Below are positions 36,519 to 45,937 of a stretch of 64,000 bases of DNA, piece after piece. The DNA comes from JAPPHA01 sp965221575. Its GTDB lineage: Bacteria > Pseudomonadota > Alphaproteobacteria > Rhodobacterales > Rhodobacteraceae. The notes under the pieces were generated by a model. That model was not told the origin of the DNA. It did not search any database and saw only the letters and a list, made by a program, of their open reading frames with translations. Each line of letters opens with the position of its first letter. Within the stretch, counting starts at the first letter, position 1. Position numbers and translations under genes: made by a program. The stretch spans positions 248,001 through 312,000 of the forward strand of contig CBDCSM010000011.1 of NCBI GenBank assembly GCA_965221575.1, given 5' to 3'.

Positions 36519-38111
36519 TCACGAACTGGATTCGAGGATCATGTGGGCGACCTTTTCGCCAATCATCATGCTTGGCGCGTTGATGTTGCCGTTCGTGATG
36601 GTGGGCATGATCGAGGCGTCCGCCACGCGCAGTCCCTCGATACCGTGCACACGTGCCTCCGGGTCCGTAACCGCCATGGCGTCATCCCCCATTTTGGCCG
36701 TTCCGCACGGATGATACGCGCTGTTCGCATTGTTTCGCACGTATTCATCGAGTTCGGAATCGGACCGGACGTCTGCCCCCGGCGAAACCTCGGGTCCGCG
36801 GCAAAAATCGAAAGCGGGCTGTGCCGCGATGTCGCGCGCGAACTGTATTGCAGTTCGAAACAGTGACCGGTCTCTCTCGGTGCTCAACCCGTTGAGCAGG
36901 ATTCGAGGCGGCGCGAACGGGTCCGCCGACCCGAGCTTTACCCAGCCTCGACTGTCCGACCTCACGGGACCGACATCGAAACAGTAACCATCCTTTTCAG
37001 GCGGCGGGGACCATCCGTCCATGTAATACGGCCAGAAGTGGAACTGGATGTCTGGCTGTGATGCGGACGCATCCGAACGAAAGAAGGCACCGACCCGGGA
37101 ATGCGACGTCGCGGCGGGTCCGGTTCGGAACAACATCCACTCCGCCCCGGCCATCGCGATTCTCGGCCACGCGAGCAGCTTGTTCTTGGTCATGCCCTTG
37201 TGGGGACAACTGTACATGACGTGGACTTCGAGGTGGTCTTGCAGGTTCTGCCCGACGCCGGGAAGATCCTGGACGACCTCGATTCCGAATTCGCGCAAGT
37301 GATCCGCCGGGCCGATCCCGGATAGCATCAGCAGTTGCGGGGACTGAAACGCTCCGGCCGACAGTATGACTTCGCGACGGGCGCGCACCGTATGATCCTG
37401 ACCACGGTGGCGATAGACCACTCCTGTCGCGCGCCGGTGCTCGAGCAGTACTTTCGTGACATGCGCATTCGTCGTAACGGTGACATTCGGACGCCTTGCC
37501 GCAGGCCAGACACATGCCCGCGCCGTCCCCGAACGCCAACCGCCGAAATGGTTGGCATCGAATGCCGAAACGCCTTCCTGGTCGGCGCCATTGTAATCGT
37601 CGGGGCGTGCATGCCCGGCCTGGGTCCCGGCCTCGATGAAAGCCTCTTCGACCGGGTGGTTGTCGGTCATTTTCTGAACGGAGACCGGACCGGAATCGCC
37701 GCGATACGCGCTGGAGGCGCCATGGTAGGTCTCGATGCTCCGGTAATGCGGAAGGACGTCGTCGAATCGCCACCCGGCCGCACCGTTTTCCGCCCACCCG
37801 TCGAAATCCCTCCGGTGTCCCCTAACGAATACCATGCCGTTGAGGGATGACGACCCGCCCACGGTCTTCCCGCGCGGCTGTGACAACACCCGACCGTTCA
37901 TGTATGGCTCCGGCTCGGTCTCGAAACACCAATTGCGCCGACCGCCGGTAAACGTATACCGGGAACCGGCCGGAATCCGCGTCGTCCAATGGGCATCGGT
38001 GGGGCCGGCCTCGAGCAACAGGACGCGAAACCGGCCGTCCTCGGACAGCCTGTACGCCAGGAACCCTCCCGCCGAGCCGGAGCCAACGATGATGTAGTCA
38101 TATTCGGCCAT
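36519..38111 (-). CDS. GMC-family FAD-dependent oxidoreductase (choline dehydrogenase-like)
   Basis: From the ATG at 38111 the protein is 530 residues, the usual GMC length. It has the FAD-binding YDYIIVGSGSAGGFLAYRLSE, the GMC signature GKTVGGSSSLNGMVFVRGH, the second signature GAFQSPQLLMLSGIGP, and active-site AYHPCGTAKMG with NGNINAPSMMIGEK. It oxidises an alcohol to an aldehyde, passing electrons to FAD and the respiratory chain in known BetA members. It diverges from a GlxA-type regulator of the kind that controls quaternary-amine catabolism, but choline specificity is unproven; no betB lies beside it. Confidence 0.88.
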   Translation of the reverse strand: MAEYDYIIVGSGSAGGFLAYRLSEDGRFRVLLLEAGPTDAHWTTRIPAGSRYTFTGGRRNWCFETEPEPYMNGRVLSQPRGKTVGGSSSLNGMVFVRGHRRDFDGWAENGAAGWRFDDVLPHYRSIETYHGASSAYRGDSGPVSVQKMTDNHPVEEAFIEAGTQAGHARPDDYNGADQEGVSAFDANHFGGWRSGTARACVWPAARRPNVTVTTNAHVTKVLLEHRRATGVVYRHRGQDHTVRARREVILSAGAFQSPQLLMLSGIGPADHLREFGIEVVQDLPGVGQNLQDHLEVHVMYSCPHKGMTKNKLLAWPRIAMAGAEWMLFRTGPAATSHSRVGAFFRSDASASQPDIQFHFWPYYMDGWSPPPEKDGYCFDVGPVRSDSRGWVKLGSADPFAPPRILLNGLSTERDRSLFRTAIQFARDIAAQPAFDFCRGPEVSPGADVRSDSELDEYVRNNANSAYHPCGTAKMGDDAMAVTDPEARVHGIEGLRVADASIMPTITNGNINAPSMMIGEKVAHMILESSS

Positions 38112-38445
38112 CGTGGCTGCCCCGTGCACTGGCGAATCTACTCGCCGTTTCCGGGTCTTTACAAGGGACCGCACGCCACCATCAAGAAGACATCGAATGC
38201 GGTGAATGCGCTTGTTTCCGGTGTGAAAACCTCGTGATTTTGTTTTCATGGGATCGAGGAACTGCTTCACTGGCAGGGTCCGGAAACCGTCGATCGGACC
38301 GTTCGCGCCGGGATGCCCGTCCGACAGCCGGATTTCAGAACAGTGTCACTCGAATGTTGTCGGATTCGCTTGATCAACCGCGAATTTGAAGTAACAGTTT
38401 GCGACAGAGATCAGCTTCGATTGATTCGGGTTACGGAGTGCCGCC
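38112..38445. other. Divergent promoter region of GMC oxidoreductase and AraC-type regulator
   Basis: About 330 bases with no gene. Because the regulator diverges from the GMC gene, operators for both are expected here; no clear repeat was picked out. Confidence 0.4.
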
Positions 38446-39477
38446 ATGGAAGTGCGGTTTGCCGAAAGCCAGCAGCCCGCTGATGGCCGTCCTCGAAGGC
38501 ATATATTCCTTCTCCTCGACAACTTTTCCCTGATGTCATTCTCCATCGCCATGGACGCGCTCCGGCTGGCGAACAGGCACTGCACCGTGCCGCCCTATCG
38601 GTGGCTGCTCGCGGGGGAGGACGGCCAGGTCGCAACCAGTTCGACGGGAACGCAGATTCGGCTGGACATGGGGCTGTCGCCGGTCAGGCATGACGATGTC
38701 GTGCTCGTGTGCGGCGGAATCGACGTGCAGCGCGCCACCACCCGGCCCGTCCTCAACTGGCTGCGCCGTGAAGCACGCAAGGGGATTTCGGTCGGAGGCC
38801 TGTGCACGGGCGCGTACACCGTCGCAAGGGCGGGTCTCCTGGCAGGGCGAAAGTGCACGATTCACTGGGAAAACCGGGACTCGTTCCAGGAGGAGTTCCC
38901 GGACGTCGAGCTCTCGCGCTCCGTTTTCGTGGTCGATCACAACCGCTATTCATCGGCAGGGGGAACTGCGTCCCTCGACCTGATGCTCAAGCTGATCGCG
39001 GACGACCGCGGACAGGATACGGCCGACTGGATCGCGGACCAGATGGTGTACTCCTCCATTCGGACCGACCGCGACGAGCAACGGTTGTCGGTCCCGGGCC
39101 GCATAGGCGCCCGTCACCCCAAGCTCTCGGAAGTCATCCGGATGATGGAAGCAAATATCGAGGAGCCGAAGTCGCCCCGCATCATGGCCAGCGATGTCGG
39201 CATGTCGGGGCGGCAGCTTGAACGGCTCTTTCGCCGCTACATGGATCGTTCGCCGAAAAAGTACTACATGGAACTCCGCCTGCAAAAGGCGCGAAATCTC
39301 CTGATGCAGACCGACATGTCGATCATCAACGTCGCCCTTGCATGCGGATTTGCATCCCCGTCGCACTTCTCGAAGTGCTACCGCTTGTTCTACGGCACGA
39401 CGCCCTATCGGGCGCGCTGGGCGCAGACGGTCGTGAAACAACCATCTGCCAACGTTTCTTCCAGAACCCTTTCTTGA
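38446..39477 (+). CDS. GlxA-type AraC-family transcriptional activator (GbdR/CdhR-like)
   Basis: The 343-residue protein has an N-terminal DJ-1/PfpI-like sensor domain: HIFLLLDNFSLMSFSIAMDALRLAN, VLVCGGIDVQ, GLCTGAYTVARAGLLAGRKCTIHWEN and SAGGTASLDLML. A C-terminal AraC double HTH follows (ASDVGMSGRQLERLFRRYMDRSPKKYYMELRLQKAR, then NVALACGFASPSHFSKCYRLFYGTTPYRAR). Known relatives activate glycine betaine, dimethylglycine or carnitine catabolism. Its neighbours are a GMC oxidoreductase (divergent) and a liv-type importer (downstream, same strand), which it may control. Confidence 0.9.
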   Translation: MEVRFAESQQPADGRPRRHIFLLLDNFSLMSFSIAMDALRLANRHCTVPPYRWLLAGEDGQVATSSTGTQIRLDMGLSPVRHDDVVLVCGGIDVQRATTRPVLNWLRREARKGISVGGLCTGAYTVARAGLLAGRKCTIHWENRDSFQEEFPDVELSRSVFVVDHNRYSSAGGTASLDLMLKLIADDRGQDTADWIADQMVYSSIRTDRDEQRLSVPGRIGARHPKLSEVIRMMEANIEEPKSPRIMASDVGMSGRQLERLFRRYMDRSPKKYYMELRLQKARNLLMQTDMSIINVALACGFASPSHFSKCYRLFYGTTPYRARWAQTVVKQPSANVSSRTLS

Positions 39478-39680
39478 GGCGCTCCGGACCGGTTTCGCCG
39501 ACTTTGGCAACGCCTGGGATCCGGAGTTCCTGCCGGCGGGCTCGTTTCTCACTGTTCCCGCAAATCGTCATTGATGTCCGGTTTCATCCCGGGGATGAGG
39601 GTGACGTGCGAATCCATCCGCATTCGGTTCCCCAACCAGCCCTCTTGCGTGGTTCCGTACGCTGTTCGCCCGTAAAAAAT

Positions 39681-39708
39681 TTGTACTTTCCGGGCGGTTT
39701 GCTAAAGT
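39681..39708 (+). promoter_or_regulatory. Putative promoter of the liv-type operon
   Basis: TTGTAC and TAAAGT are 16 bases apart, giving a start about 35 bases before the binding-protein ATG. The -35 box matches poorly (3 of 6); the -10 box matches 4 of 6. Confidence 0.3.
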
Positions 39709-39749
39709 GAGTTCATCTTGTTGGATTTACCCCATTGAGGAGAGAGACA

Positions 39750-40955
39750 ATGAATCTGGGCAGGTTGAAAAAACCTTTCCTGGCCGCAACTATCTTCATG
39801 GCCGGGACATCATTGGCAGAGGCGGAAGACATCAAGATCGGGATCTTGCTGGGATTCACAGGACCGATCGAATCCCTGACGCCTGGAATCGGCAGTGGCG
39901 CGGAACTGGCCATCAACGAAGTGTCCGAATCGGGAGCACTGTTGGACGGCGCTACGGTTTCGGGAATTCGTGCCGACTCGACATGCGTTGACGCGGCAGC
40001 CGCGACGACAGCCGCCGAACGACTGGTTACTGCCGACCAGGTCAACGCAATCATGGGCGCCGATTGTTCGGGCGTGACCGGCGCGGTCCTTCAGAACGTC
40101 GCGCGGCCAAACGGGATCGTCATGATTTCGCCATCCGCGACATCGCCGGGATTGTCGACTGCGGAAGATGACGGTCTTTTCTTCCGCACGGCTCCGTCAG
40201 ACGCCCGCCAGGGCCAGGTCATGACCGACGTCATCATGGACCGGGGGATCATGTCCGTCGCCCTGACCTATACCAACAACGACTACGGCAAGGGCCTTGC
40301 CGACAGCTTCCAGGCCGCATTCGAAGCGGCCGGCGGCGAGGTGACGATCAACGCACCGCACGAGGACGGCAAGGCTGACTACAGCGCCGAAGTCGGCGCC
40401 CTCGCGGCGGCAGGCGGCGATGTTCTCGTGGTTGCGGGCTACATTGACCAGGGTGGACGCGGGATCATCCAGGGCTCTCTCGACAGCGGTGCCTTCGACA
40501 CTTTCGTGCTCCCAGACGGCATGATCGGCGATAGCCTGCCGCAGGCTATCGGCCCCGACCTTGACGGCTCGTTCGGCCAGGCACCGGGCACCGGCGCTGA
40601 CAGCCCCGGGATGGCGAAATTCACCGAGCTTGCAGGTGCTGCCGGGTTCGACGGTTCGGCCCCGTTTGTCGGTGAAGCCTACGACGCGGCGGCGTTGATC
40701 CTCCTCGCCATGCAGGCGGCGGGATCGTCAAGCAGCCAGGACCTCAAGGAACAGGTCATGAACGTCGCCAACGCTCCCGGTGAAATGATCTACCCGGGCG
40801 AACTGGCCAAGGGCCTGGAAATCCTCGCGGGCGGTGGCGATGTCGATTACGTCGGCGTGTCGGCCGTCGAATTGATTGGCGGTGGAGAATCCGCCGGCAA
40901 CTACCGCGAGATCGAAATCCAGGACGGTGCCGTCCAGACCGTCAGGCTCAGGTAA
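39750..40955 (+). CDS. Branched-chain amino acid/amide ABC transporter, periplasmic binding protein (LivJ-type)
   Basis: From the ATG at 39750, with GAGGAGAG 6 bases upstream, the protein is 401 residues. A signal peptide (FLAATIFMAGTSLAEA) is followed by DIKIGILLGFTGPIESLTPGI, the family's opening strand. Later come the ligand-contact VALTYTNNDYGKGLADSF and the hinge FVGEAYDAAALILLAMQAA. It binds an amino acid, amide or related compound in the periplasm and feeds the LivH/LivM channel. It heads a five-gene operon and is separated from the ATPase genes by a strong stem-loop. Confidence 0.92.
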   Translation: MNLGRLKKPFLAATIFMAGTSLAEAEDIKIGILLGFTGPIESLTPGIGSGAELAINEVSESGALLDGATVSGIRADSTCVDAAAATTAAERLVTADQVNAIMGADCSGVTGAVLQNVARPNGIVMISPSATSPGLSTAEDDGLFFRTAPSDARQGQVMTDVIMDRGIMSVALTYTNNDYGKGLADSFQAAFEAAGGEVTINAPHEDGKADYSAEVGALAAAGGDVLVVAGYIDQGGRGIIQGSLDSGAFDTFVLPDGMIGDSLPQAIGPDLDGSFGQAPGTGADSPGMAKFTELAGAAGFDGSAPFVGEAYDAAALILLAMQAAGSSSSQDLKEQVMNVANAPGEMIYPGELAKGLEILAGGGDVDYVGVSAVELIGGGESAGNYREIEIQDGAVQTVRLR

Positions 40956-40975
40956 AAAAACACGGCATACACGTG

Positions 40976-41002
40976 TTCCCGGCCAGTGCAGCTGGCCGGG
41001 AA
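40976..41002 (+). terminator. Stem-loop between liv-type binding-protein and ATPase genes
   Basis: TTCCCGGCCAG pairs perfectly with CTGGCCGGGAA over 11 bases with a 5-base loop. It begins 21 bases after the binding-protein stop and has no T-run. It probably stabilises the upstream message or causes partial termination, giving more binding protein than membrane components. Confidence 0.6.
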
Positions 41003-41033
41003 ACCCTGACAGAAGCCTCTGGCGGACAACCGG

Positions 41034-41813
41034 GTGATCCTGATCGACAACATCAGTAAACGCTTCGGCGGATTTGCTGCCGTCGACGGGGTCAGTTTCA
41101 GAATCAGGGAAGGAACGATAACGGGCCTGATCGGGCCAAACGGCGCTGGCAAGACCACGCTTTTCAACGTGATCGCCGGGGTCTTCCCGCCGGCGTCAGG
41201 CCGGATCCTACTCGAAGGTGAAGACATCACCGGCGAAAAGCCGCATGCGCTTTTCCGGAAAGGTGTCCTTCGCACATTCCAGGTCGCGCATGAATTCACC
41301 ACCATGACCGTCCGGGAAAACCTGATGATGGTTCCGGGCAGGCAAAGTGGCGAGAACCTGGTTCATGCGTGGTTCTCGAGGCGCCGCGTCAGGGAGGAAG
41401 AGCGTGCCATCAGGGCACGCGCGGACGAGGTCATCGACTTTCTCGAGCTGAACCAGGTTGCAGACGAGCTTGCAGGCAACCTGTCGGGAGGCCAAAAGAA
41501 ACTCCTGGAACTCGGGCGCACGATGATGGTCGATGCCAGGATCGTCTTCCTCGACGAGGTTGGCGCCGGCGTCAACCGGACGCTGTTGCGGAGAATCGGC
41601 GAGGCCATCATACGCCTCAACCGCGAATTCAACTATACATTCTGCCTGATCGAGCACGACATGGACTTCGTTTCATGGTTGTGTGACCCGGTCGTCTGCA
41701 TGGCAGAGGGACGGGTCCTCGCCACGGGCACCGCCGAAGAAATCAAGTCGAATCAAAGCGTGATCGAATCCTATCTCGGGAAGAGGTTCCGCGATGCGGG
41801 TCACGCCGCGTGA
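41034..41813 (+). CDS. livG: Branched-chain amino acid/amide ABC transporter ATPase (LivG-type)
   Basis: The 259-residue ATPase starts at GTG 41034 (ILIDNISKRFGG). Walker A is GPNGAGKTTLFNVIAG, the signature LSGGQKKLLELGR, and the C-terminal extension with ATGTAEEIKSN is typical of LivG. The Walker B/D-loop segment reads VFLDEVGAGVN, with Val where nearly all LivG have Pro-Ala (DEPAAGLN). The catalytic Glu is kept. It forms the ATPase heterodimer with LivF, whose gene overlaps its last 4 bases. Confidence 0.92.
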   Translation: MILIDNISKRFGGFAAVDGVSFRIREGTITGLIGPNGAGKTTLFNVIAGVFPPASGRILLEGEDITGEKPHALFRKGVLRTFQVAHEFTTMTVRENLMMVPGRQSGENLVHAWFSRRRVREEERAIRARADEVIDFLELNQVADELAGNLSGGQKKLLELGRTMMVDARIVFLDEVGAGVNRTLLRRIGEAIIRLNREFNYTFCLIEHDMDFVSWLCDPVVCMAEGRVLATGTAEEIKSNQSVIESYLGKRFRDAGHAA

Positions 41814-42514
41814 GCTGCCTGCGCGCACTGGACATGACGGGCGGCTACGGCGAAGTCGACATCCTGCACGACTGTTCGATCACGGCCGAGCCCGGAAAGG
41901 TCACGGTCATCGTCGGGCCGAACGGAGCCGGCAAGTCGACCGCCATGAAAGCGATGTTCGGACTCATCGATCTTCGCAAGGGATCGGTCGAGCTTGACGG
42001 GCAGGACATCACGCCGCTCGCGCCACAGGAACGGGTGTCGCTCGGCATGGCCTTTGTTCCCCAGACCGGAAACATCTTTCCGTCTCTGACGGTTCGGGAA
42101 AACCTGGAAATGGGCGCTTTCCTGAGGTCCGATGACATCAGGCCCGCCATGGAGCGGGTCCTCGGCCTGTTTCCCGCCCTGGAGGTCAAGAAAAACCAGG
42201 CCGCGGGGGAACTCTCCGGCGGGCAGCGCCAACAGGTCGCGTTCGGCCGCGCGCTCATGACCGGGCCGAAGATGCTCATGCTCGACGAGCCGACGGCCGG
42301 GGTGTCCCCGGTGGTTATGGACCTGCTGTTCGATCTCATTCTCGACATCGCCGCTACCGGCATCGCTGTCCTGATGACCGAACAGAACGCCCGGCACGCC
42401 CTCTCGATCGCGGACCAGGGCTACGTCCTTGTACAAGGCAGGAATCGGTACACGGACACGGGCCGATCGCTTCTTGAGAACCCGGAAGTCAGGAAATCAT
42501 TCCTTGGCGGTTAG
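41810..42514 (+). CDS. livF: Branched-chain amino acid/amide ABC transporter ATPase (LivF-type)
   Basis: The 234-residue ATPase starts at a GTG overlapping livG by 4 bases. Walker A is GPNGAGKSTAMKAMFG, the Q-loop region FVPQTGNIFPSLTVRENLEMG is a LivF hallmark, the signature is LSGGQRQQVAFGRALM and Walker B MLMLDEPTAGVSP. It pairs with LivG to drive import. Confidence 0.93.
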   Translation: MSCLRALDMTGGYGEVDILHDCSITAEPGKVTVIVGPNGAGKSTAMKAMFGLIDLRKGSVELDGQDITPLAPQERVSLGMAFVPQTGNIFPSLTVRENLEMGAFLRSDDIRPAMERVLGLFPALEVKKNQAAGELSGGQRQQVAFGRALMTGPKMLMLDEPTAGVSPVVMDLLFDLILDIAATGIAVLMTEQNARHALSIADQGYVLVQGRNRYTDTGRSLLENPEVRKSFLGG

Positions 42515-42616
42515 TGATGCCCAAGCCCGTGCGCACCAGGTGGTTCCATGGACCGGGGAAGTCCTGCGCGAGGCGTCCGGACCGGGCCCAATCCCGCGCC
42601 GCGGGAGGTTATTGAA

Positions 42617-43627
42617 ATGGACGTCCTGAACGCGGTCGTCCTCCTGGCGAATTTCGTCATCGTGCCGGGTCTCGCCTACGGCAGCCAACTTGCGCTCGGA
42701 GCCCTTGGCGTCACCCTGGTCTACGGCATCCTCAGGTTTTCCAATTTCGCCCACGGTGACACCATGGCGTTCGGAGCCATGATCGCCGTCCTGTTGACAT
42801 GGTGGCTGCAGTCGACGGGAGTCTCGATTGCGCCGCTGCCGACGGCGCTCGTCGCATTGCCGTTCGCCGTCGTTGCGACGGCGGCCATGGTTCTCCTGAT
42901 CGACAGGACGGTATATCGGAGCTTTCGCCAGAAGAAATCCGCACCGGTCGTGTTCGTCATCGCGTCCGTCGGGGTCATGTTCATCCTGAACGGCATCGTT
43001 CGTTTCGTGATCGGTCCCGGCGACCAGAGGTTTGCCGATGGAGCCCGGTTCATTGTCCGGGCACGCGAGTTCAGGCAAACCTTCGGCCTGGAGGAAGGCC
43101 TCACGATCAAGGTCAGCCAGTGCATCACCCTGCTGGCGGCGGTCGTGACCGTGGGCGTCCTGTTCTGGTTCCTGTTCCGAACGCGGACCGGCAAGTCGAT
43201 GCGGGCCTATTCTGACAACGAGGACCTGGCGTTGATTTCCGGGATCAGCACCGAGCGCGTCGTGTTCCTGACCTGGGTCATTTCTGCTGCCCTCGCCTGC
43301 CTGGCGGGTACCCTGTATGGTCTCGACAAGAGCTTCAAGCCGTTCACTTATTTCCAGCTGTTGCTGCCGATTTTCGCCTCGGCGATCGTTGGAGGACTCG
43401 GAAATCCCTTTGGCGCCATCGCCGGCGGCTTCGTCGTCGCTTTTTCCGAAATCTCCATGACCTATGCCTACAAGAAGTTCCTGGGCTACGTTCTACCTGA
43501 CGCTCTCTCTCCGGCAGGCCTGATGCAACTGCTCTCGACCGAGTACAAGTTCGCGGTCAGTTTCATGATCCTGGTACTTGTTCTGATCTATCGGCCAACC
43601 GGTATCTTCCGGGGCCGGTCGGTCTGA
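42617..43627 (+). CDS. livH: Branched-chain amino acid/amide ABC transporter permease (LivH-type)
   Basis: From the ATG at 42617 (GGGAGG ribosome site upstream) the permease is 336 residues with about eight membrane segments. LivH motifs include YGSQLALGALGVTLVYGILRFSNFAHG and LPIFASAIVGGLGNPFGAIAGGFVV. It is somewhat longer than the E. coli protein. The stop overlaps the livM start (TGATG). Confidence 0.92.
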   Translation: MDVLNAVVLLANFVIVPGLAYGSQLALGALGVTLVYGILRFSNFAHGDTMAFGAMIAVLLTWWLQSTGVSIAPLPTALVALPFAVVATAAMVLLIDRTVYRSFRQKKSAPVVFVIASVGVMFILNGIVRFVIGPGDQRFADGARFIVRAREFRQTFGLEEGLTIKVSQCITLLAAVVTVGVLFWFLFRTRTGKSMRAYSDNEDLALISGISTERVVFLTWVISAALACLAGTLYGLDKSFKPFTYFQLLLPIFASAIVGGLGNPFGAIAGGFVVAFSEISMTYAYKKFLGYVLPDALSPAGLMQLLSTEYKFAVSFMILVLVLIYRPTGIFRGRSV

Positions 43628-44934
43628 TGAAAGGAAGGGGAATCGGCAGACTGCCCGCGCTTGCCGTGATGGCGGCCCTGCTGGTTTCCGTCGGCCTGCT
43701 CCAGAGCTGGAACGTCGCACTCTCGATTCTCAACCTCTGCCTGATCTCGGCGATCATGGCGATCGGCGTCAACATTCAATGGGGATACGCCGGGTTGTTC
43801 AATGTCGGCATCATGGGATTTGCCGCTCTCGGAGGTCTTGCGGTCGTATTGGTTTCCACGCCACCGGTTCGCGAGGCCTGGAGTGCCGGCGGTGCCGGAT
43901 TGCTGGCGGCTGCCATTGTCGCCGGCGCCGGTTGCCTTCTCGCCTTTTTCGTCCACAAGAGGTTTCCGCCCGGTTGGGTCCGGACGCTCACCACACTCGC
44001 CGTGCTTGTGGTCAGCTACTTTCTCGCACGATGGTTCTTTGGTCCGGCGACCGACGCGGTCGAACGTATCGAACCGGCCAAGACCGGGTTCCTGGGCGGT
44101 CTCGGACTGCCGGTCATCCTGTCCTGGATCGTCGGCGGCGTGCTGGCCGGAGTCGCCGCCTGGTTCATCGGCAAAATCGCCCTCGGCTTGCGTTCCGACT
44201 ACCTCGCCATCGCGACGCTCGGAATTTCGGAGATCATCGTTGCCGTCGTGAAAGGAGAAGACTGGCTGACCCGCGGCGTCAAGAACGTGGTAGGGCTGCC
44301 AAGGCCGGTTCCGTACGAGGTGGAATTACAGGGCAAGGACTGGCTGAAGGCCCTTGCCGAAAGCCTGAACGCGGACCTCGCGTCCCTGTCTTCAATCATC
44401 GTGAAGTTGACGTACTGCGCCTTGTTCGCAACCGTGCTGGCCGTGGTTTTCGTCTTGTCGGAACTGGCGCTCAAGTCACCGTGGGGCCGAATGATGCGGG
44501 CAATCAGGGATAACGAGACCGCGGCGAACGCCATGGGCAAGGATGTCACGGGCCGGCATCTCGAAGTATTCGTCCTCGGTTCGATTGTCGTCGGGCTGGC
44601 GGGAGCGATGCTGACAACGCTCGACGGCCAAATGACGCCGGCAAGCTATCAGCCGTTGCGGTTTACCTTCCTGATCTGGGTCATGGTCATCGTTGGCGGT
44701 TCGGGGAACAACTGGGGGGCGGTTCTCGGCGGTTTCCTGATCTGGTTCCTCTGGGTCGAGGCGGAACCGGCCGGTCTGTTCCTAATGGACTTCCTGACGG
44801 CCTGGCTCGATGAGGACAGCGGCCTTCGGGCGCACCTGATCGATTCCGCCGCGCACATGCGCCTTCTGACAATGGGATTCCTGTTGATTCTCGTTCTCCG
44901 CTTTTTCCCGAAAGGCCTGATTCCGGAACGGTGA
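43627..44934 (+). CDS. livM: Branched-chain amino acid/amide ABC transporter permease (LivM-type)
   Basis: The 435-residue permease has ten or more hydrophobic segments. The LivM pattern is clear: AIGVNIQWGYAGLFNVGIMGFAALGG, SDYLAIATLGISEIIV, WGRMMRAIRDNETAANAMGKDV and VIVGGSGNNWGAVLGGF. It completes the membrane channel with LivH and is the last gene of the operon. An imperfect hairpin overlaps its stop codon. Confidence 0.92.
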   Translation: MKGRGIGRLPALAVMAALLVSVGLLQSWNVALSILNLCLISAIMAIGVNIQWGYAGLFNVGIMGFAALGGLAVVLVSTPPVREAWSAGGAGLLAAAIVAGAGCLLAFFVHKRFPPGWVRTLTTLAVLVVSYFLARWFFGPATDAVERIEPAKTGFLGGLGLPVILSWIVGGVLAGVAAWFIGKIALGLRSDYLAIATLGISEIIVAVVKGEDWLTRGVKNVVGLPRPVPYEVELQGKDWLKALAESLNADLASLSSIIVKLTYCALFATVLAVVFVLSELALKSPWGRMMRAIRDNETAANAMGKDVTGRHLEVFVLGSIVVGLAGAMLTTLDGQMTPASYQPLRFTFLIWVMVIVGGSGNNWGAVLGGFLIWFLWVEAEPAGLFLMDFLTAWLDEDSGLRAHLIDSAAHMRLLTMGFLLILVLRFFPKGLIPER

Positions 44935-44965
44935 CGAATGGCTTACGAATCCGCATCCGTCACCG
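44929..44965 (+). terminator. Possible hairpin terminator at the end of the liv-type operon
   Basis: CGGTGACG (44929-44936) pairs with CGTCACCG (44958-44965), extended after one mismatch by ATG/CAT. It overlaps the livM stop and has no T-run, so the assignment is weak. Confidence 0.3.
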
Positions 44966-45031
44966 GCCGGGCGACGATAGGATGATCCTGACCTGGTCAA
45001 GACCGCCTGACACCGACAGGATCCGCTGGCA

Positions 45032-45937
45032 ATGATCTCGGTTATCTTCGGTGTCGGGAGCGCGGTTTCCCTTGGCATTGCCGACTATCTCGCCAATCGG
45101 AATTCCGTGCGGATCGGGGCCGATCGCACACTTTGCGGCATGCTCGCCGTCGGGACCGTTGGCCTCAGCCTCCTGGGAGTCGCCACGGGAACACCGATCC
45201 CGCTCGAACCGGTGGCTGTCGCCTATATTCTCGTCCACGGTGTCTGCCTCGCCCTGGCCCTTTTGACGTTCTTTGCCGCGCTCGCCCGCGGGCCAGTCAG
45301 CGTCGTCGCACCCATCGTCGGTGCCCATCCTGTCATTGTCGTGGCGTTCGCGGTGGTTTCTGGACGAACGCCCGACCTTGCGGAATCTGCCGCGATTGCA
45401 GCAATCATCATCGGAGTCGTCCTGATCGGGGCCATCACCCCTGGTCCGCAAGCCGAATCCGGTCCCGCGCCGAAGCAACGGTCCGTACTGCCGGCGCCTC
45501 CCCAGGTAACAGGGTCCATCCTGGCACTGGCCGGTTTTGCCAGCGTCGTCTACGCGGTCGCCGTGATCACCGGGCAGGAGGCAGCTGCCCGGACGGATGG
45601 ATTCGTCGCGATCTGGATGGGGCGAACCGTCGGTTTCCTGTTTTTGCTGGCATTGCTGCTGCTTCGTCGGCGCGACGTCTTTTTCTGGCGTCTTCCGGCT
45701 CAACGACAGGGCATCATTGTCGCCCACGGATTTCTTGATACCTTCGGATTCTTCCTGTTGTTCGCGGGAGGGATGACCCGAAACCCTGAATTCACCGCCG
45801 TGATTTCATCGACATTCAGCGTCGTTACCGTCATTCTCGCCTGCGTCCTGCTCGGCGAACGCATGGCAAGGCTACAGGTTCTCGGCCTCGTGCTGATCGT
45901 AGTCGGCGTTGCGACGCTCGGCTACGCCGGAGCCTGA
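45032..45937 (+). CDS. EamA/DMT-family transporter
   Basis: The 301-residue protein has ten hydrophobic segments in two five-helix halves, the drug/metabolite transporter layout. It has FFAALARGPVSVVAPIVGAHPVIVV closing the first half and LLGERMARLQVLGLVLIVVGV at the end, typical of EamA repeats. It probably exports or exchanges a small metabolite across the inner membrane; the substrate is unknown. It starts 97 bases after livM and may be co-expressed by read-through. Confidence 0.87.
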   Translation: MISVIFGVGSAVSLGIADYLANRNSVRIGADRTLCGMLAVGTVGLSLLGVATGTPIPLEPVAVAYILVHGVCLALALLTFFAALARGPVSVVAPIVGAHPVIVVAFAVVSGRTPDLAESAAIAAIIIGVVLIGAITPGPQAESGPAPKQRSVLPAPPQVTGSILALAGFASVVYAVAVITGQEAAARTDGFVAIWMGRTVGFLFLLALLLLRRRDVFFWRLPAQRQGIIVAHGFLDTFGFFLLFAGGMTRNPEFTAVISSTFSVVTVILACVLLGERMARLQVLGLVLIVVGVATLGYAGA

